Assembly: GCA_018894445.1 (NCBI GenBank)
Contig: JAHIPJ010000158.1
Coordinates: 1-6,393, forward strand
Length of the DNA stretch: 6,393 bases
Source of the DNA: Actinomycetota bacterium
GTDB lineage: Bacteria > Actinomycetota > Humimicrobiia > Humimicrobiales > Humimicrobiaceae
Direction of reading: 5' to 3'
Shown here: positions 5,177 to 6,393 of the stretch, in pieces
Layout of the letters: each line of letters starts with the position of its first letter
How positions within the stretch are numbered: position 1 is the stretch's first letter
The notes under the pieces: generated by a model
The model's database searches: none
The model's input: the letters and a program-made list of their open reading frames with translations, nothing else
What the model was told of the DNA's origin: nothing
Position numbers and translations under genes: made by a program

Positions 5177-6133
5177 TTGAACATATTACAGTCAATTGTT
5201 TTAGGTATAATTCAGGGCATTACCGAATTTTTTCCCATAAGCAGTTCCGGTCATCTGGTAGTTTTCCCTTATTTTTTTAACTGGGATTATATACCGCTCT
5301 ACTTTACGGTTACGGTCCATTTTGCTACGCTTGCTGCAGTGGTCACTGTTTTTTATAAAGAAATCTTCAGAATCATAAGAGCGGTAATTTTAGGTATTTT
5401 TATTAGGAATAAGAGGACTTCAGGTAATTTTAAGATAGGCATTTTTTTAATAATAGCCAGTATCCCTGCTGCAGTTGCCGGATTTTTCCTGGATGACTAC
5501 GTGGAGAGCTTATTTAGCAAGCCTATGGCAGTAGCGATATTCCTACTTGTTACCGCACTGTTTTTGTGGCTGGGTGAACTCAAAGGAAAACGTATTGAAG
5601 CGGGGCTTTCTAATAGCAATGGCAATAGCCAGGATATCAGTAATAATAAATATTCTTACGGCACAAGTAAAGAAGTCATGGAAAGCGGGCTGACCAGTGA
5701 TATCGAGGTTAAAGGAAGCGGCAGGAAAAAAGTAAGATTCAATCTTCCTATAGCAGTAATGGTCGGATTAGGACAGGCTGTGGCCATTTTACCCGGAGTT
5801 TCAAGATCAGGAGCTACCATATCCTTTGCCAGGTTTTTTGGGATAAGGAGAGGTGAGGCAGTCAAATTTTCATTTTTGCTTTCAATTCCGGTTATTTTCG
5901 GTTCCTTTATATTTGAACTTTACCGTTCTTCCGGCATTATTTTTGGCAATAATAATCTGCATGTGGTCCAAAACCTTGTGGCAGGATTTTTCTCCTCTTA
6001 CCTTGCAGGGCTGTTTGCCATAAAGTTTATTGTTTATTTAACAAAAAAAAGGAATCTAAACATATTTGCCGTATACTGCATTTGTCTTTCTGCGGCAATT
6101 TTTATTTTTTATATGATAAATAAATTTATCTAA
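5177..6133 (+). CDS. uppP: Undecaprenyl-diphosphatase (UppP/BacA) with an extra cytoplasmic-loop insertion
   Basis: UppP removes a phosphate from undecaprenyl diphosphate, returning the C55-P carrier used for peptidoglycan and surface polysaccharides; it also gives bacitracin resistance. Both catalytic blocks are present: QGITEFFPISSSGHL (13-27, with Gln13, Glu17 and His26) and LPGVSRSGAT (205-214, with Ser209 and Arg210). Multiple membrane helices surround them. At 318 residues it is longer than the usual 265-280. The surplus is an Asn/Ser/Gly-rich, hydrophilic stretch at about 136-185 between WLGELKG and the helix before the second block. Compared with E. coli (Glu21 to Arg174), the same distance is about 40 residues greater. 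The start is TTG: a stop lies five codons upstream and conserved sequence begins at once. No Shine-Dalgarno sequence precedes it. The RmlA-type gene follows after 21 bp. Confidence 0.96.
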   Translation: MNILQSIVLGIIQGITEFFPISSSGHLVVFPYFFNWDYIPLYFTVTVHFATLAAVVTVFYKEIFRIIRAVILGIFIRNKRTSGNFKIGIFLIIASIPAAVAGFFLDDYVESLFSKPMAVAIFLLVTALFLWLGELKGKRIEAGLSNSNGNSQDISNNKYSYGTSKEVMESGLTSDIEVKGSGRKKVRFNLPIAVMVGLGQAVAILPGVSRSGATISFARFFGIRRGEAVKFSFLLSIPVIFGSFIFELYRSSGIIFGNNNLHVVQNLVAGFFSSYLAGLFAIKFIVYLTKKRNLNIFAVYCICLSAAIFIFYMINKFI

Positions 6134-6138
6134 AGGAG
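6132..6138 (+). promoter_or_regulatory. Ribosome binding site of the RmlA-type gene, unusually far from the ATG
   Basis: AAAGGAG overlaps the uppP TAA stop and lies 16 bases before the ATG at 6155. That is longer than normal spacing. An in-frame GTG at 6140 is too close (one base), while an in-frame ATA at 6146 would have ideal spacing but is a very rare start. The family's conserved N-terminus (MKGVILAGG) favours the ATG. Confidence 0.55.
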
Positions 6139-6154
6139 AGTGAATATAGATATT

Positions 6155-6393
6155 ATGAAAGGAGTTATACTGGCAGGTGGACTGGGGACACGCCTTATGC
6201 CATGCACCAAAGTTACAAACAAGCATTTGCTACCGGTATATGACAAGCCAATGATTTACTATCCTATCAGGACTCTGGTAAGTGCAGGGATTGAAGATAT
6301 AATGATAGTTACCGGGGGTAATAATGCCGGGGATTTCTTAATACTTCTTAGCAATGGCCGGGAGTTTGGGCTTAAAGATATAAGCTATACATA
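6155..6393 (+). CDS. rmlA: Glucose-1-phosphate thymidylyltransferase-like sugar nucleotidyltransferase (partial, 5' part)
   Basis: The first 79 codons of a gene that continues past the window. The product has the signature of RmlA-type enzymes, which join a sugar-1-phosphate to a nucleotide and release pyrophosphate: VILAGGLGTRL (4-14, the nucleotide and pyrophosphate loop with Arg13), then NKHLLPVYDKPMIYYPI (22-38, with Lys23 as the expected catalytic lysine). The following VTGGNNAGDFLILLSNGREFGL resembles the short bacterial and archaeal branch rather than the classic enterobacterial RmlA, which has a different sequence after 'ILIIST'. dTTP and glucose-1-phosphate are the likeliest substrates, but the residues that would settle this are outside the window. 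It sits 21 bp after uppP and is probably co-transcribed, which fits a role in making nucleotide sugars for surface glycans. Confidence 0.93.
   Translation, partial: MKGVILAGGLGTRLMPCTKVTNKHLLPVYDKPMIYYPIRTLVSAGIEDIMIVTGGNNAGDFLILLSNGREFGLKDISYT

Noticed and set aside
4992..5180. Plus-strand open frame running into uppP
   Set aside because: It overlaps the start of the COG2426 gene on the other strand, is low-complexity Phe/Asn/Tyr-rich in its AT-rich half, and shows no family resemblance.

Overview
The window looks like a chromosomal piece of an AT-rich bacterium. It uses many AGA/AGG arginine and ATA isoleucine codons, Shine-Dalgarno sites of the AGGAGG type, TTG as well as ATG starts, and consensus-like sigma-70 promoters. 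DUF948 and YtxH proteins together point towards Firmicutes or another low-GC, deep-branching or candidate phylum. No marker here settles the taxonomy. No tRNA, rRNA, CRISPR array, transposase, phage gene or integration site was seen.

Layout. (1) Positions 2-103 are the last codons of an unidentified plus-strand gene. It faces, 14 bp away, a minus-strand lipoprotein gene (118-699). The lipoprotein has an acidic linker and an Ig-like domain of a type I know mostly from glycosyltransferase-associated proteins. (2) A 151-bp divergent intergenic region holds two back-to-back promoters that share the same -35 DNA. The plus-strand one has a perfect TATAAT and 17-bp spacing. (3) It drives a tight four-gene operon (851-4438): a DUF948 membrane/coiled-coil protein, a YtxH-like membrane protein, and the two subunits of the TldD/TldE metalloprotease. 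Junctions are a 4-bp overlap, an 18-bp gap with a hairpin over the stop codon, and a 1-bp gap. (4) A 150-bp convergent AT-rich spacer holds an imperfect 22-bp tandem repeat that runs into the end of the next gene. (5) A minus-strand small multidrug export family (COG2426) membrane protein (4589-5089) diverges from uppP (5177-6133), the undecaprenyl-diphosphatase. uppP is followed after 21 bp by the start of an RmlA-type sugar-nucleotide transferase, cut by the window edge.

How the genes fit. The right part is envelope-related: UppP regenerates the C55-P carrier on which polysaccharides and peptidoglycan precursors are built, and the RmlA-like enzyme makes an activated sugar. The COG2426 protein is a membrane protein of poorly known job. 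The left operon couples two small membrane-anchored, helix-rich proteins to a TldD/TldE protease. That grouping is the most suggestive feature of the window, but its meaning is unknown. All gene families are recognisable. I did not find a clearly new system; the novelty lies in context and small-scale features: the shared promoter region, the hairpin at tldD's ribosome site, the UppP insertion, the lipoprotein domain architecture and the 22-bp repeat.
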